Shown here piece by piece: positions 48,083 through 57,012 of a DNA stretch of 64,000 nt; position 1 is the stretch's first letter; each line of letters begins with the position of its first letter. The DNA lies in the NCBI RefSeq assembly GCF_005222205.1, contig NZ_CP032345.1, positions 1,923,501-1,987,500 on the forward strand. The letters run 5' to 3'. The translations under genes and the position numbers were made by a program. The notes below the pieces were generated by a model. The model was not told where the DNA came from and made no database searches. It saw only the letters and a program-made list of their open reading frames with translations. The stretch is from Azospirillum brasilense (GTDB lineage: Bacteria > Pseudomonadota > Alphaproteobacteria > Azospirillales > Azospirillaceae).

Positions 48083-48316
48083 TCAACGCCCCCTGCGTTC
48101 CAGAAGCACCGCCGACAGCGCGATCACCCCGCCCCACACCCCCAGGGCGTACACGTACAGCAGGGGCATGCCGAACAGCGTGTCCCCGGCGCCGAAAACG
48201 CGCAGCAGCGGCGGGTTGAAGGCGACCACGCCGAACAGGAACAGCGCGATCAGCCGGTCGGCGCCCGCCCGGCGCGGTGAAGGGGGTGCGGGTTGCGGGG
48301 CGGGCCCGCCGGTCAA
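48083..48316 (-). CDS. Small membrane protein coupled to the symporter-kinase
   Basis: A 77-residue protein starting with TTG 48316, overlapping the exonuclease-fusion stop as TTGA, and ending 1 base before the kinase start. After a Pro-rich start it has two hydrophobic helices (about 22-38 and 49-70) joined by a short loop and ends in RRGR. A small two-helix protein also precedes symporter-type kinases in other proteobacteria (for example cbrX before cbrA in Pseudomonas); it may be an accessory subunit. Too short for easy detection, but the tight spacing on both sides is strong support. Confidence 0.75.
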   Translation of the reverse strand: MTGGPAPQPAPPSPRRAGADRLIALFLFGVVAFNPPLLRVFGAGDTLFGMPLLYVYALGVWGGVIALSAVLLERRGR

Positions 48317-50520
48317 AAGGCGCGCTCCCGCGCCGCCAGCTCGACGATGATGTTGGCGCCGCGGATGGCGTCGTCGAGCGTGCGGACGTCGCGTTCCTTG
48401 AGCATCTCGACCATGCGCAGGAAGACCGCGGCGGTGACGAGGCTGTCGCCCAGCGCCGTGTGGCGGTCCACCACCTCGATCCCCAGCCGCTCGGCGATGC
48501 CGTCCAGCGTGTGGTCGCCGCCCTCGCCGAGCAGCATCCGCGACAGCAGCATGGTGTCGAGAACCGGGCTGTCGAAGCGCACGCCCGAGGCGCGCTCCTT
48601 CATCTTCAGGAATTTCAGGTCGAAGGCGGCGTTGTGGGCGATCAGCACAGCGCCCGACACGAAGCCGCGGAACTGCGGCAGCACCTTGTCGATGGTCGGC
48701 TTGTCGGCGACCATCGCGTCGGTGATGCCGTGGAAGGGGATCGATTCCGGTGGGATGGTCCGCTTCGGGTTGACCAGCGTGTTGAAGGTCTCGCCGGTCA
48801 GGATGCGCCCGCCGACGACGCGCACGGCGGCGATCTGGATGATCTCGTCGCCGGTGCTGGGCGACAGGCCCGTCGTCTCGGTGTCGAAGACCACGTAATG
48901 GAGCTGGTCGAGCGGCGTGCGGCCAAGCTCGCTGGTCGCCAGCGGCTGGTGCAGCAGGTTGAAGTCGAAGAACTCCGGCCGCGCCCCGCCGCGCGCCGCG
49001 GTGTGGGCCGACGGCGGCTTCAGCGCGGGCGGCAGCGGCACGCGCAGGCGCGACAGCAGCTCGCCCTCCGACCCCGGCCCCTTCACCGGCTCGCTCCACA
49101 TCGTGCTCTTGTGGTGCTGGAGCACGTCGCCGACCGTCAGGCCGCCCAGCGCGTCGGGCAGCGGGTGGTCGAGCCAGCTGTCCACGATGCCGCTGGGCAC
49201 CGACGGGCCGCGCCAGGTGATGTCGAGATAGACCCAGCTGTCCCCCGGCTCCACCGACAGGTCGTAGGCGGGGACCCCGGTCAGCGCGTAGACGTACTCG
49301 ATCAGATAGCCGAACAGGATGACGAGGCTGTAGCTGTCGCCGTGCACCCATTGCGGCAGGCCGGTCAGCGTCACGCCGTACTGGGCGTCCGGCCCGACCC
49401 GGTGGCGGATCAGGTTGATCAGGTTGGTGGAGTGGATGTCGCTCATCGGCCAGGAGCCGGTGACGACGCTGCGGTACGCGTTGGTGACGCGGGCCAGCCG
49501 CTCCGACAGGGTGTTGGACGAGTCCATCAGCGCGGCTTGGAAGGCGGCGCGCTCCTCCGGCCCCAGCTCCGGCGTGTCGTCCAGCGTCTCCAGCACGGCG
49601 CGCAGATTGGCGATGGGCGCGCAGAAGCCTTCCGTCGCCTCGCGCAGCAGGGCGTCGCGCTGGCCGAGCGCGGCCAGTTCGCTGGTCGCGTCCGACAGGG
49701 TGATGACGTAGCCCGTGATCGTCGGTGGCTCGTCCGAGCCCTCCGGCGGGTCCTGCAGGATGGCGCTCATGCGCCCGGCCAGCAGGATGTGCCCGTCGGT
49801 GGTGGCGCCGACGAACTGGGCGGTGGTGCCGTGCTCGTGGTTGACGTGCCGTCCCTCGCGCACGCGGAGCGTCAGCCGCTCCAGCGTGTGGATGACCGGC
49901 TCCGCCACCACGAAATGCAGCAGGGAGCGGCCCAGCCCGAGGTCGCCGGCCAGATGCAGGATGTCGAGCGCCGTCTGGTTGTAGAGAAGGATCTGGTGCT
50001 TGAGGTTGCAGACCAGCACGCCTTCATGCAGGTCGCGCAGGACGGCGGCCAGCCGCGTCTTCTGCTCCTCCGCCTTGGCGGTCGACTCCGCGACGGTGCG
50101 GGCGGTGTCGCGGCGGGCGGCGGCCAGCTTGTCCGACAGCTCGTTGACCGCCTTGGCCACCGGGGCGAGGTCGCCGTAGCGGGCCAGCGGGATGCGCGCG
50201 CCGGTCTTGCCGTCCGCCGTGCCATGGGCGATCAGCCCAGCCTCGCGGCTCAGCGTTTCCGAGGCGCGCAGCAGCCGCCGGTCGACCAGCCCCCACAGGC
50301 CCCAGACCGCGGCGGTGACGGCGGCGGTCATGGTGACGGCGTAGGTGACGAAGGCGTTCGGGTCGTTGTTGGCGCTGAAGCCGACCGCAGCCCCCACCGA
50401 CAGCAGGGGCAGGCCGACGCCGGCGGCGTGGAAGGCCAGGGGGATGATCCGGCGCGGCTCCGCCGGGGTGGTTGCCGGGGCTGCGGTCCCGGCACTTCCG
50501 GTGGTCGCCGGGGCGCTCAT
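48313..50520 (-). CDS. Membrane pseudokinase-DnaQ exonuclease fusion
   Basis: A 735-residue fusion. Two helices (about 28-80), a HAMP-like segment, a PAS domain (about 145-290), then a histidine-kinase-like core in which the H-box region reads TEGFCAPIANLRAV with no His, and an ATP-domain remnant lacking DxGxG. The C-terminal 196 residues (from about 540) are a DEDDh 3'-5' exonuclease of the DnaQ/ExoX type: Asp546 and Glu548 in FDTETTG, Asp634 in HNAAFD, His687 and Asp692 in HTALGD, all intact. The gene overlaps the receiver gene (ATGA) and the small membrane protein gene (TTGA). Exonuclease and symporter-kinase genes are also neighbours in acetate-switch loci of Vibrio. Confidence 0.9.
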   Translation of the reverse strand: MSAPATTGSAGTAAPATTPAEPRRIIPLAFHAAGVGLPLLSVGAAVGFSANNDPNAFVTYAVTMTAAVTAAVWGLWGLVDRRLLRASETLSREAGLIAHGTADGKTGARIPLARYGDLAPVAKAVNELSDKLAAARRDTARTVAESTAKAEEQKTRLAAVLRDLHEGVLVCNLKHQILLYNQTALDILHLAGDLGLGRSLLHFVVAEPVIHTLERLTLRVREGRHVNHEHGTTAQFVGATTDGHILLAGRMSAILQDPPEGSDEPPTITGYVITLSDATSELAALGQRDALLREATEGFCAPIANLRAVLETLDDTPELGPEERAAFQAALMDSSNTLSERLARVTNAYRSVVTGSWPMSDIHSTNLINLIRHRVGPDAQYGVTLTGLPQWVHGDSYSLVILFGYLIEYVYALTGVPAYDLSVEPGDSWVYLDITWRGPSVPSGIVDSWLDHPLPDALGGLTVGDVLQHHKSTMWSEPVKGPGSEGELLSRLRVPLPPALKPPSAHTAARGGARPEFFDFNLLHQPLATSELGRTPLDQLHYVVFDTETTGLSPSTGDEIIQIAAVRVVGGRILTGETFNTLVNPKRTIPPESIPFHGITDAMVADKPTIDKVLPQFRGFVSGAVLIAHNAAFDLKFLKMKERASGVRFDSPVLDTMLLSRMLLGEGGDHTLDGIAERLGIEVVDRHTALGDSLVTAAVFLRMVEMLKERDVRTLDDAIRGANIIVELAARERAF

Positions 50521-50933
50521 GGCTGAGGCTCCGCGGTTCCGCCCGGCGCGCTGTCCTGGTTGCTCTCGGGGTTCAGGTATTTGCGGACGGTGGTGACGAG
50601 GTCGCGGGTCGAGAAGGGCTTGGTGATGTAGTCGGTGGCGCCCAGCGCCATGCCCTTCTGCCGCTCCACGTCGCGGCTCTTGGCCGTCAGCATGATGATG
50701 GGCAGCGACTGGTGGGCGGGGTTGGCGCGCAGCGACTGGCAGACGTCGAACCCGTCGCGCCGCGGCATCATGGCGTCCAGCAGGATCAGGTCGGGCGTGC
50801 TTTCCGCAACCGATTCAAGGGCTTCCTCGCCATTGCGGGCGATGCGAACGGCAAAGCCGGCCTTCTGCAACAGGACCTGCAGGGAGAGGACGATGCTGGG
50901 CTCATCGTCGGCGACCAGGATCGTCGGCTTCAT
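50517..50933 (-). CDS. Stand-alone response regulator receiver
   Basis: A 138-residue receiver domain with Asp53 in LILLDAMMP and YITKPFSTRDL; the last 17 residues are a disordered tail, so no output domain. It is first in the operon with the exonuclease fusion and symporter-kinase and could receive phosphate from that kinase. CrbR/CbrB-type regulators have DNA-binding domains, so a different output is expected here. Confidence 0.92.
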   Translation of the reverse strand: MKPTILVADDEPSIVLSLQVLLQKAGFAVRIARNGEEALESVAESTPDLILLDAMMPRRDGFDVCQSLRANPAHQSLPIIMLTAKSRDVERQKGMALGATDYITKPFSTRDLVTTVRKYLNPESNQDSAPGGTAEPQP

Positions 50934-51053
50934 ACCAGGGTTTCCTCCGGTTCGCCGGTCTCATGCGCCGGCTTCTTGCGGCTGCGCTTGTTCTAATATG
51001 CGTGCCTGTTCAATCCCATGTTAGCGGCAAGGAGAAGGGCAGATCAAGACGCA

Positions 51054-51089
51054 GCCCGCCCGCAATACCGAAATTGCGGGCGGGCTTTT
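51054..51089 (+). terminator. Hairpin with T-run between the SPOR gene and the receiver operon
   Basis: GCCCGCCCGCAAT pairs perfectly with ATTGCGGGCGGGC around ACCGAA and is followed by TTTT on the plus strand. Both neighbours run on the minus strand, where no T-run follows, so it is either a plus-strand antisense terminator or a weak stop for the SPOR gene. Confidence 0.65.
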
Positions 51090-51152
51090 GCAAAGGAAAG
51101 ACGCGGAATAGAAGGGGGCGACAGTTTGTCGCGGTGCCGCCGTTGCCTGCGG

Positions 51153-52293
51153 TCAGCGCGTTGAGACGACGATGGGCTGGGCTTCCACCTTGCCCTTCAG
51201 CGACGCGGCGGCCTGACGGGCGGCCGCGGTGTCGGCGTAGCCGCCGACGCGGACGACGTGCCAGGAGCGCTGCTCGGCGTCGGTCCAGCCCAGCGCGTAG
51301 GCGTTGAAGCCGAGACCGCGCAGGCGGCGGACCAGCCCTTCGGCGTTGTCGGCCTGCTGGAAGGACCCGACCTGCACGGCGTAGCGCCCGTCCGGAACGC
51401 TGGCGGACGCCGGCGGCGTCAGCACGCCCGACGATGGCGCCGTGGCGGGCGGGGTGGAGGCGGTCTTGGGCGCCGGCTTGGCGGGCTGCGGCGCCGCTGG
51501 GCGCGCCGCGGCGGCCGGGCGCTGGGCCGCGGCCGGCGGGGGCGGGGCCGACAGCATGGCCTGAAGCTCCGCCGTTTCCGCGGCCTTCACGGGGGCGGGG
51601 CCTTGGCGGGCTCGGCCGGGGGCTGGGCCATGGCCGAAGCCGGCGGGTGCGCCGGGGGCTTCGCGCTCTCCGCCGTTTCCACAGGGTGCGGCGCGGGATG
51701 CAGCGCGGGGACGGGGTCGGCCGGCTTGGCGGCGGCGGGAGCGGGCGACGGCAGGACCGGCGGTTCCGGCACCTTCAGCGCCGGCGGCGGAATCTGCGGC
51801 AGCGCCATGGGCGGGGTGGCCACCGTGGGCGCCGGAGCGACGACGGTCTGCGTCTGCATCGGCGGCTGGGCCGGAGCAGCGGGGGCCGGAGCGGGGGCAG
51901 GGGCCGCGCGGGTGATGAGCGCTTCCGGCTTTGCCGGAGTCCCGGCGCCGGGCGAGGCGCCGCCGGGGCCGGGGCGCTGGGGACGGCGGTGATGAGCGGC
52001 GCCGGGGGCGCGGACGGCGCCTCCCCGCCCTGGTCCAGCATCACGACGACCGCGCCGATGCCGATGGCGGCGGCCAGCGCCGCGGCGATCTTGCCGATGG
52101 GCAGGTGCCGCTCCGCCTTCCGTCCGGCGTCCGGGGACAGGAGATCGTCGTCCTCCGCCGGGTCGGCCTTCAGATCGTCGTTGAGGGCGCGCAGAAGGCG
52201 GGCGATGTCGTCCCGGGCCTCCCCGCCATCGTCGGCGGGGGCGTCGGCCATGGGGCGCGCCTTGTGATCCGCCGTCTGACCGGCGGCCTTCAT
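51153..52293 (-). pseudogene. SPOR-domain membrane protein broken by two frameshifts
   Basis: Three frames each hold part of one protein. Frame A (from about 52293; an AAGGA lies 4 bases before that ATG; GTG 52311 is an alternative) has an acidic cytosolic start and one helix (IAAALAAAIGIGAVVVML). Frame B (about 51950 to 51587) continues a Pro/Ala-rich periplasmic linker with TPAKPEALIT. Frame C (about 51600 to 51153) has the end of the linker and a SPOR domain (RYAVQVGSFQQADNAEGLVRRL, WHVVRVGGYAD). Both junctions need one more base; the second lies in a run of five C (51591-51595). Joined, it would be a bitopic septal-peptidoglycan-binding protein of about 380 residues. Either decay or sequencing error. 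Confidence 0.8.
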
Positions 52294-52503
52294 CTCATCC
52301 TTGAACGTCACGGCGGCGTGCGCACCCAGTTGAAGATCGCAAGGAATCGGCAGTCACGGGACCGCGGCCCGAAAGGGCCGCGCCGCGATCCAAAGACCTT
52401 CTACTGTATTTCGACGTTCGTTCAAACGCCGATGCGACGAATTGGCGTGAGAAAGTTGGGCGCGGACGCGCGTCCGGGTCGCTTTTTCCCGGTTCAGGCC
52501 GGT

Positions 52504-53421
52504 TCAGGCCGCCGGCCGGTAGGGATGCTCGGCCACCCAGTGGCGGGCGATGTCCAGCCGGGTGGCGACCCACGCCTTGTCGTGGCCCCGCACATAGTCG
52601 AGGAAGCGGGCCAGCGCCGCGGCGCGCCCCGGGCGCCCGACCAGACGGCAGTGCAGCCCGATCGACATCATCTTCGGCTGGTCCTCGCCTTCGGCGTAGA
52701 GCACGTCGAAGCTGTCCTTCAGGTAGGTGAAGAACTGCTCGCCGGTGTTGAAGCCCTGGTTGGTCGCGAAGCGCATGTCGTTGGCGTCGAGCGTGTAGGG
52801 CACGATCAGCTGCGGCCGGCCGAAGCGGTCGTCCCAATAGGGCAGGTCGTCGGCGTAGCTGTCGGCGTTGTAGAGGAAGCCGCCCTCCTCCGACACCAGC
52901 TTCCAGGTGTTGGGGCTGCACCGCCCGAGATACCAGCCGAGCGGGCGGGAGCCGGTGACGCGGGTGTGGATCTCGATGGCGCGCAGCATGTGCTCGCGCT
53001 CCACCTCCTCCGGCAGATGCTGGTAGTCGATCCAGCGGTAGCCGTGGGTGGCGATCTCCCACCCGGCGTCCAGCATGGCGCGGACGGCGTCCGGGTTGCG
53101 CTCCAGCGCCATGGCGACGCCGTAGACGGTCACCGGCAGGCCGCGCTCGGTGAACATCCGGTGCAGCCGCCAGAAGCCGGCGCGGGAGCCGTACTCGTAG
53201 ATCGACTCCATGTTCATGTGGCGCATGCCGACGATGGGCTGGGCGCCGACGATCTCCGACAGGAAGGCCTCCGACGCGGCGTCGCCATGCAGGACGCAGT
53301 TCTCCCCGCCCTCCTCGTAATTGATGACGAACTGCACCGCCACCCGCGCCCCGCCCGGCCAATAGGGGTGCGGCGGACGGGACCCGTAGCCGATCAGGTC
53401 GCGCGGGTAATCGTGTGACAT
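52504..53421 (-). CDS. PuuE-type polysaccharide deacetylase/allantoinase
   Basis: A 305-residue NodB-fold protein of the PuuE subgroup. Conserved parts include VQFVINYEEGGEN, YEYGSRAGFWRLHR, EIATHGYRWIDYQ, NADSYADDLPYW and SIGLHCRLVGRPGR. Members are metal-independent allantoinases or chitin-like deacetylases; the NYEEGGEN motif favours the uricolytic group. No other purine-degradation gene is adjacent. The start ATG 53421 is natural for the family (MSHDYPRDLIGYG). Confidence 0.9.
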   Translation of the reverse strand: MSHDYPRDLIGYGSRPPHPYWPGGARVAVQFVINYEEGGENCVLHGDAASEAFLSEIVGAQPIVGMRHMNMESIYEYGSRAGFWRLHRMFTERGLPVTVYGVAMALERNPDAVRAMLDAGWEIATHGYRWIDYQHLPEEVEREHMLRAIEIHTRVTGSRPLGWYLGRCSPNTWKLVSEEGGFLYNADSYADDLPYWDDRFGRPQLIVPYTLDANDMRFATNQGFNTGEQFFTYLKDSFDVLYAEGEDQPKMMSIGLHCRLVGRPGRAAALARFLDYVRGHDKAWVATRLDIARHWVAEHPYRPAA

Positions 53422-53452
53422 GGCGGGTGCGCTCCGTAGGGAAGAGGGGCGG

Positions 53453-54028
53453 TCAGGAGGCGGAGGACGAGGATTTTTCGGCGGGTGGCTCCTCCGGCAC
53501 CTGATGGCGCAGGATCAGCGGGGCCTGGAGGGCGCTGAACAGCAGGGTCAGGGGCATGATGCCGAACACCTTGAAGTTCACCCAGGCGTCGGTGGTCATG
53601 GTGCGCCACACCACCTCGTTCAGCGCGGCCAGCAGCAGGAAGAACCACGCCCAGCGGATCGCCAGCGTCCTCCAGCCGGCGTCGGACAGGTTCAGCACCG
53701 ATCCCAGGACGTGCTTCAGCACGTTGCGCCGCGTCAGGTGCGCCGTGAACAGGACCGCGGCGAACAGCAGGTTGACCAGCGTCGGCTTGATCTTGATGAA
53801 CAGGTCGTCCTGGAGCCACAGCGTCAGCCCGCCGAACAGCAGGACGAAGCCCGCCCCGACCACCGGCATCACCGGCACCTTGCGTTCGAACCGCCAGGAG
53901 ATCAGGACGGAGATGCTGGTCGCCACCATGAACACGGCGGTGCCGATCATGATGCCGGCCTGGGAATTGGCGATGAAGAAGGCCGCCAGCGGGCCGGCTT
54001 CGATCAGCAGTCGGGCGTATTGGTTCAT
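53453..54028 (-). CDS. Inner-membrane septation protein, IspZ/YciB family
   Basis: A 191-residue protein with five to six helices: LLIEAGPLAAFFIAN, TAVFMVATSISVLISW, FVLLFGGLTLWLQDDLFIKIKPT, the ALNEVVWRTM loop and FKVFGIMPLTLLFSAL are conserved in YciB/IspZ, which influences cell-envelope synthesis and septation. The ATG at 54028 follows GTGAGGATC. The cytoplasmic tail is Pro/Glu/Ser-rich. Confidence 0.93.
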   Translation of the reverse strand: MNQYARLLIEAGPLAAFFIANSQAGIMIGTAVFMVATSISVLISWRFERKVPVMPVVGAGFVLLFGGLTLWLQDDLFIKIKPTLVNLLFAAVLFTAHLTRRNVLKHVLGSVLNLSDAGWRTLAIRWAWFFLLLAALNEVVWRTMTTDAWVNFKVFGIMPLTLLFSALQAPLILRHQVPEEPPAEKSSSSAS

Positions 54029-54068
54029 GATCCTCACATAGACCGAACCGGGCTTGGGATAAAGTGAA

Positions 54069-54210
54069 TCCCTCTCCCGTCCCGGGAGAGGGTGCCCACG
54101 CAGTGGGCGGGTGAGGGTCTTGCGAGGATCAAGGCACTGATCCTTGGCGGCACCCTCACCCTCCCACCGCTTTGCGGTGGGTCCCTCCCTCTCCCGGGAC
54201 GGGAGAGGGA
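54069..54210. repeat. Palindromic intergenic repeat, copy 3
   Basis: End hairpins at 54070-54092 and 54187-54209 (CCCTCTCCCGTCCCGGGAGAGGG and its mirror) with GGGTGAGGGT/CACCCTCACC inside and a central GAGGATCAAGG...CTGATCCTTGG hairpin. Most like copy 2. It separates the IspZ and LpxR genes. Confidence 0.88.
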
Positions 54211-54237
54211 TCGAAGGCCGAGGGTATTTGGAAGCGC

Positions 54238-55311
54238 TCAGAACCGGTAGGAGGCGCGGATCGAGCCGTAGTTGGTGTAGGATTTCTGCCCCTCGAACTC
54301 TGGCGACAGGAAGTTCTGGGCGTAGGAGATGCCGAACGGGCCGTAGCGCAGCGCCACGCCGAGCTGGAAGGCGGCGACGAAGTTGTGCTTGTCCACCGAC
54401 CGGCTGTCGCGGAAGCTGTTGCCGTCCAGGAAGATGTTGCGGGCGATGGCGCGCCCCTCCGCCCCGGCGTAGACGTACCAGGAGAAGGGCGGGCGCGGCT
54501 CCCCCGCGGCCACGCTGTCCTGGTAGGGAATGCTGGCGGTCGGGCGGAGGATCAGCGCGCCGACCGGCGGCGCCATGTTGCCGCCCAGCCGCATCGTGAC
54601 GCCCGCCCCGCCGAAGGTCAGGACGTTGCCGACGCTGCCGGCGACGTGGGGGCTGATGTCCGCCTCGAAGGGGCCGATGCGGGCCGGGCGTTCGGCGCGC
54701 CAGACATGCTCGTAGCTGAGGATGATGCCGGGCTCGTTCTTGAGCTGGTAGTCCCAGCCCTCCGGCCAGCGGGCGCCGGGCACGATGCGGTGCACCGCCT
54801 TCTGGGTCTGCTCCGCCAGCGAGGCCGGGCCGACCATGCCGAGGTCCAGGTCGATGCGGTCCACCTGCCGCGTCTCTTCCGAGATCACCGACAGGCGCCC
54901 GTACAGCCAGCCGGCGTAGGGGCGGTCGGTGGCGTCGGGGATGGGCTTGGTGATGTCGCTGGGGGTGTACATGTTCTGGCCGAAGGCGATGCCGTAGCGC
55001 CGCACCCCATGCTCGCCGATCCACGGGACGAGGTTGGCCAGCCAGTCGATGTTGCCGTAGGTCGGGCGGTCGCCGGAGACGTAGTAGAACTGCACACCGT
55101 TCGTGTAGTAACGGTCGGTGCCGCCACCGAACAGGTCGTTGTCGACCCAGGCGCCGATGGACGGGCCGGACCGGGGCGTGGTTTCCGCCGGCGGAACGGT
55201 GTCTGTGTTTGGAGCATTGTCCGCCTCTGGTGCGCTTTGCGCCAGCACCGGTCCTGCCGCCAGCCCGAGAGAAAGGGCGGCGATGACGCTCCAACCTGCA
55301 CGCACGGCCAT
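54238..55311 (-). CDS. Outer-membrane lipid A deacylase, LpxR (DUF2219) type
   Basis: A 357-residue beta-barrel of the LpxR/DUF2219 family. Signal peptide (cleavage near LAQ, residue 25), then GAWVDNDLFGGGTDRYYTNGVQFYY with the conserved Asn-Asp pair, DRPYAGWLYG, LDLGMVGP, and a C-terminal barrel strand ending in Phe (ASYRF), the outer-membrane targeting signal. Salmonella LpxR removes the 3'-acyloxyacyl chain of lipid A with Ca2+. Whether this enzyme does so is inference. ATG 55311 is chosen; a GTG 10 codons upstream is possible. Confidence 0.88.
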   Translation of the reverse strand: MAVRAGWSVIAALSLGLAAGPVLAQSAPEADNAPNTDTVPPAETTPRSGPSIGAWVDNDLFGGGTDRYYTNGVQFYYVSGDRPTYGNIDWLANLVPWIGEHGVRRYGIAFGQNMYTPSDITKPIPDATDRPYAGWLYGRLSVISEETRQVDRIDLDLGMVGPASLAEQTQKAVHRIVPGARWPEGWDYQLKNEPGIILSYEHVWRAERPARIGPFEADISPHVAGSVGNVLTFGGAGVTMRLGGNMAPPVGALILRPTASIPYQDSVAAGEPRPPFSWYVYAGAEGRAIARNIFLDGNSFRDSRSVDKHNFVAAFQLGVALRYGPFGISYAQNFLSPEFEGQKSYTNYGSIRASYRF

Positions 55312-55413
55312 AATGGTTGAATTCCCTTCGTTGCCGAGCACCCTAAGATAGGGCGCAGGCGCCCTTTGGCGCCTGCACTTTCGGGTGGGGCAAAATGGCT
55401 TTCGGAGGGCCGC

Positions 55414-56943
55414 TTACTGGAAGGCGGCCTCGGCGAAGCTGCGCAGCTTGCGGGAATGCAGGGTCTCCATGCCGTGCTCGCGCAGAAGCTCCATGGCCAG
55501 CACGCCGATCTTCAAATGCTGGTCCACCCGCTCGCGGTAGAAGCGGTCGGCCATGCCCGGCAGCTTCAGTTGCCCGTGCATCGGCTTATCGGAGACGCAG
55601 AGCAGCGTGCCGTAGGGAACGCGGAAGCGGAAGCCGTTGGCGGCGATGGTGGCGCTTTCCATGTCCAGCGCGACGGCGCGGCTCTGGCTGAAGCGCATCA
55701 GCGGCTCGCGGTGGTCGCGCAGTTCCCAGTTGCGGTTGTCGATGGTCGCCACCGTGCCGGTGCGCATGATGCTCTTCAGCGCGTAGCCGGACAGGCCGGT
55801 CACCCGCTCCACCGCGGTCTCCAGCGCGCGCTGCACCTCGGCCAGCGCCGGGACGGGCACCCAGGTCGGCAGGTCGGCGTCCAGCACATGGTCGTCGCGG
55901 ACATAGCCGTGGGCCAGCACATAGTCGCCCAGCCGCTGCGTGCTGCGCAGGCCGGCGCAGTGGCCCAGCATGATCCAGGCGTGCGGGCGCAGCACGGCGA
56001 TGTGGTCGGTGATCGTCTTGGCGTTGGACGGGCCGACGCCGATGTTGACCAGCGTGATGCCGTTGCCGTCCGGGCGGGTCAGGTGGTAGGCGGGCATCTG
56101 CGGCAGGCGGAGCAGCCGCGCGCCGTTGGTGGGCGCCTCGCCGGGATTGCCCCCCAGATTGGCGTTGTGGACGATGACGCCGCCGGGCTCGACGAAGCGG
56201 TCGTACTGGCTGCGGTAGGCGGCCAGCTCGGGATCGGCGGCCGGCTCCATGATCTCGCGGGCCATGCGGATGAACTCGTCCACATAGAACTGGTAGTTCG
56301 TGAACAGGACGAAGTTCTGGAAATCCTCCGGTGCCGTCGCCGTGTAGTGGCGCAGCCGGTGCAGCGAGAAATCCACCCGCGGCGCGGTGAACAGCGCCAG
56401 CGGCTTCACCGCGTCCAGCGACTCCTCGTAGGTGCCGTTGACGATGGTGTCGTCCATGCGGGCGAGGTCGGGCAGGTCGAACAGGTCGGGCAGCCCGGCC
56501 AGCCGCTCCGGCGTCAGGTCGCCCTCGACGTGCATGCCCTGCGGGAAGGCGAAATGGATGGGGATCGCCTCGTCGCTGACCCCGACCTCCAGCGGAACAT
56601 GGTGGTTGCGCAGCAGGAGCGAGAGCTGTTCGCGGTAATAGCGGTCGAACAGGTCGGGGCGGGTCAGCGTCGTGGAGTAGGTGCCCGGCCCCTCCACGAA
56701 GCCGTAGGCCAGCCGCGTGTCCACCGTGGCCGCCGAGGCGGTGGAGAGGCGGACGTAGGGGTAATGGGCCTGCTCCCGCCGTCCGCCGTCTTCGCCGCGG
56801 GTGAAGGCGGCGAAGCGGTCGCGCAGATAGGCGGTGTTGCGGTCGTAGAGGTCCTTGACGAGGGCCAGGGCGGCGTCCGCGTCGGTGAAGCGCTCGACAG
56901 GACCGGGGGGCACGGGGGAGGGGGAGTTTGGGGCAGCCGTCAT
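55414..56943 (-). CDS. amn: AMP nucleosidase
   Basis: A 509-residue AMP nucleosidase. Family-specific N-terminal part (YPYVRLSTASAA, DTRLAYGFVEGPGTYSTTLTRPDLF) precedes the nucleoside-phosphorylase-like domain with VNIGVGPSNAKTITDHIA, IMLGHCAGLR, DMESATIAANGFRFRVPYGTLLCVSDKP and a HGME ending. It hydrolyses AMP to adenine and ribose-5-phosphate in the cytosol to tune AMP pools. The length fits Amn. The gene stands alone between lpxR-type and ftsY genes. Confidence 0.94.
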   Translation of the reverse strand: MTAAPNSPSPVPPGPVERFTDADAALALVKDLYDRNTAYLRDRFAAFTRGEDGGRREQAHYPYVRLSTASAATVDTRLAYGFVEGPGTYSTTLTRPDLFDRYYREQLSLLLRNHHVPLEVGVSDEAIPIHFAFPQGMHVEGDLTPERLAGLPDLFDLPDLARMDDTIVNGTYEESLDAVKPLALFTAPRVDFSLHRLRHYTATAPEDFQNFVLFTNYQFYVDEFIRMAREIMEPAADPELAAYRSQYDRFVEPGGVIVHNANLGGNPGEAPTNGARLLRLPQMPAYHLTRPDGNGITLVNIGVGPSNAKTITDHIAVLRPHAWIMLGHCAGLRSTQRLGDYVLAHGYVRDDHVLDADLPTWVPVPALAEVQRALETAVERVTGLSGYALKSIMRTGTVATIDNRNWELRDHREPLMRFSQSRAVALDMESATIAANGFRFRVPYGTLLCVSDKPMHGQLKLPGMADRFYRERVDQHLKIGVLAMELLREHGMETLHSRKLRSFAEAAFQ

Positions 56944-57012
56944 AGTCTTCAGATAGGGCTTGGGCGAAGCGGCCGGAAGGCCTTTTCTCGCCCCGCCCAC
57001 GGTTGGGCGCCG

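Noticed and set aside
45442-48219. A 925-codon plus-strand frame opposite the symporter-kinase
   Set aside because: Antisense shadow with Gln/Arg/His-rich low-complexity translation; the symporter-kinase is certain.
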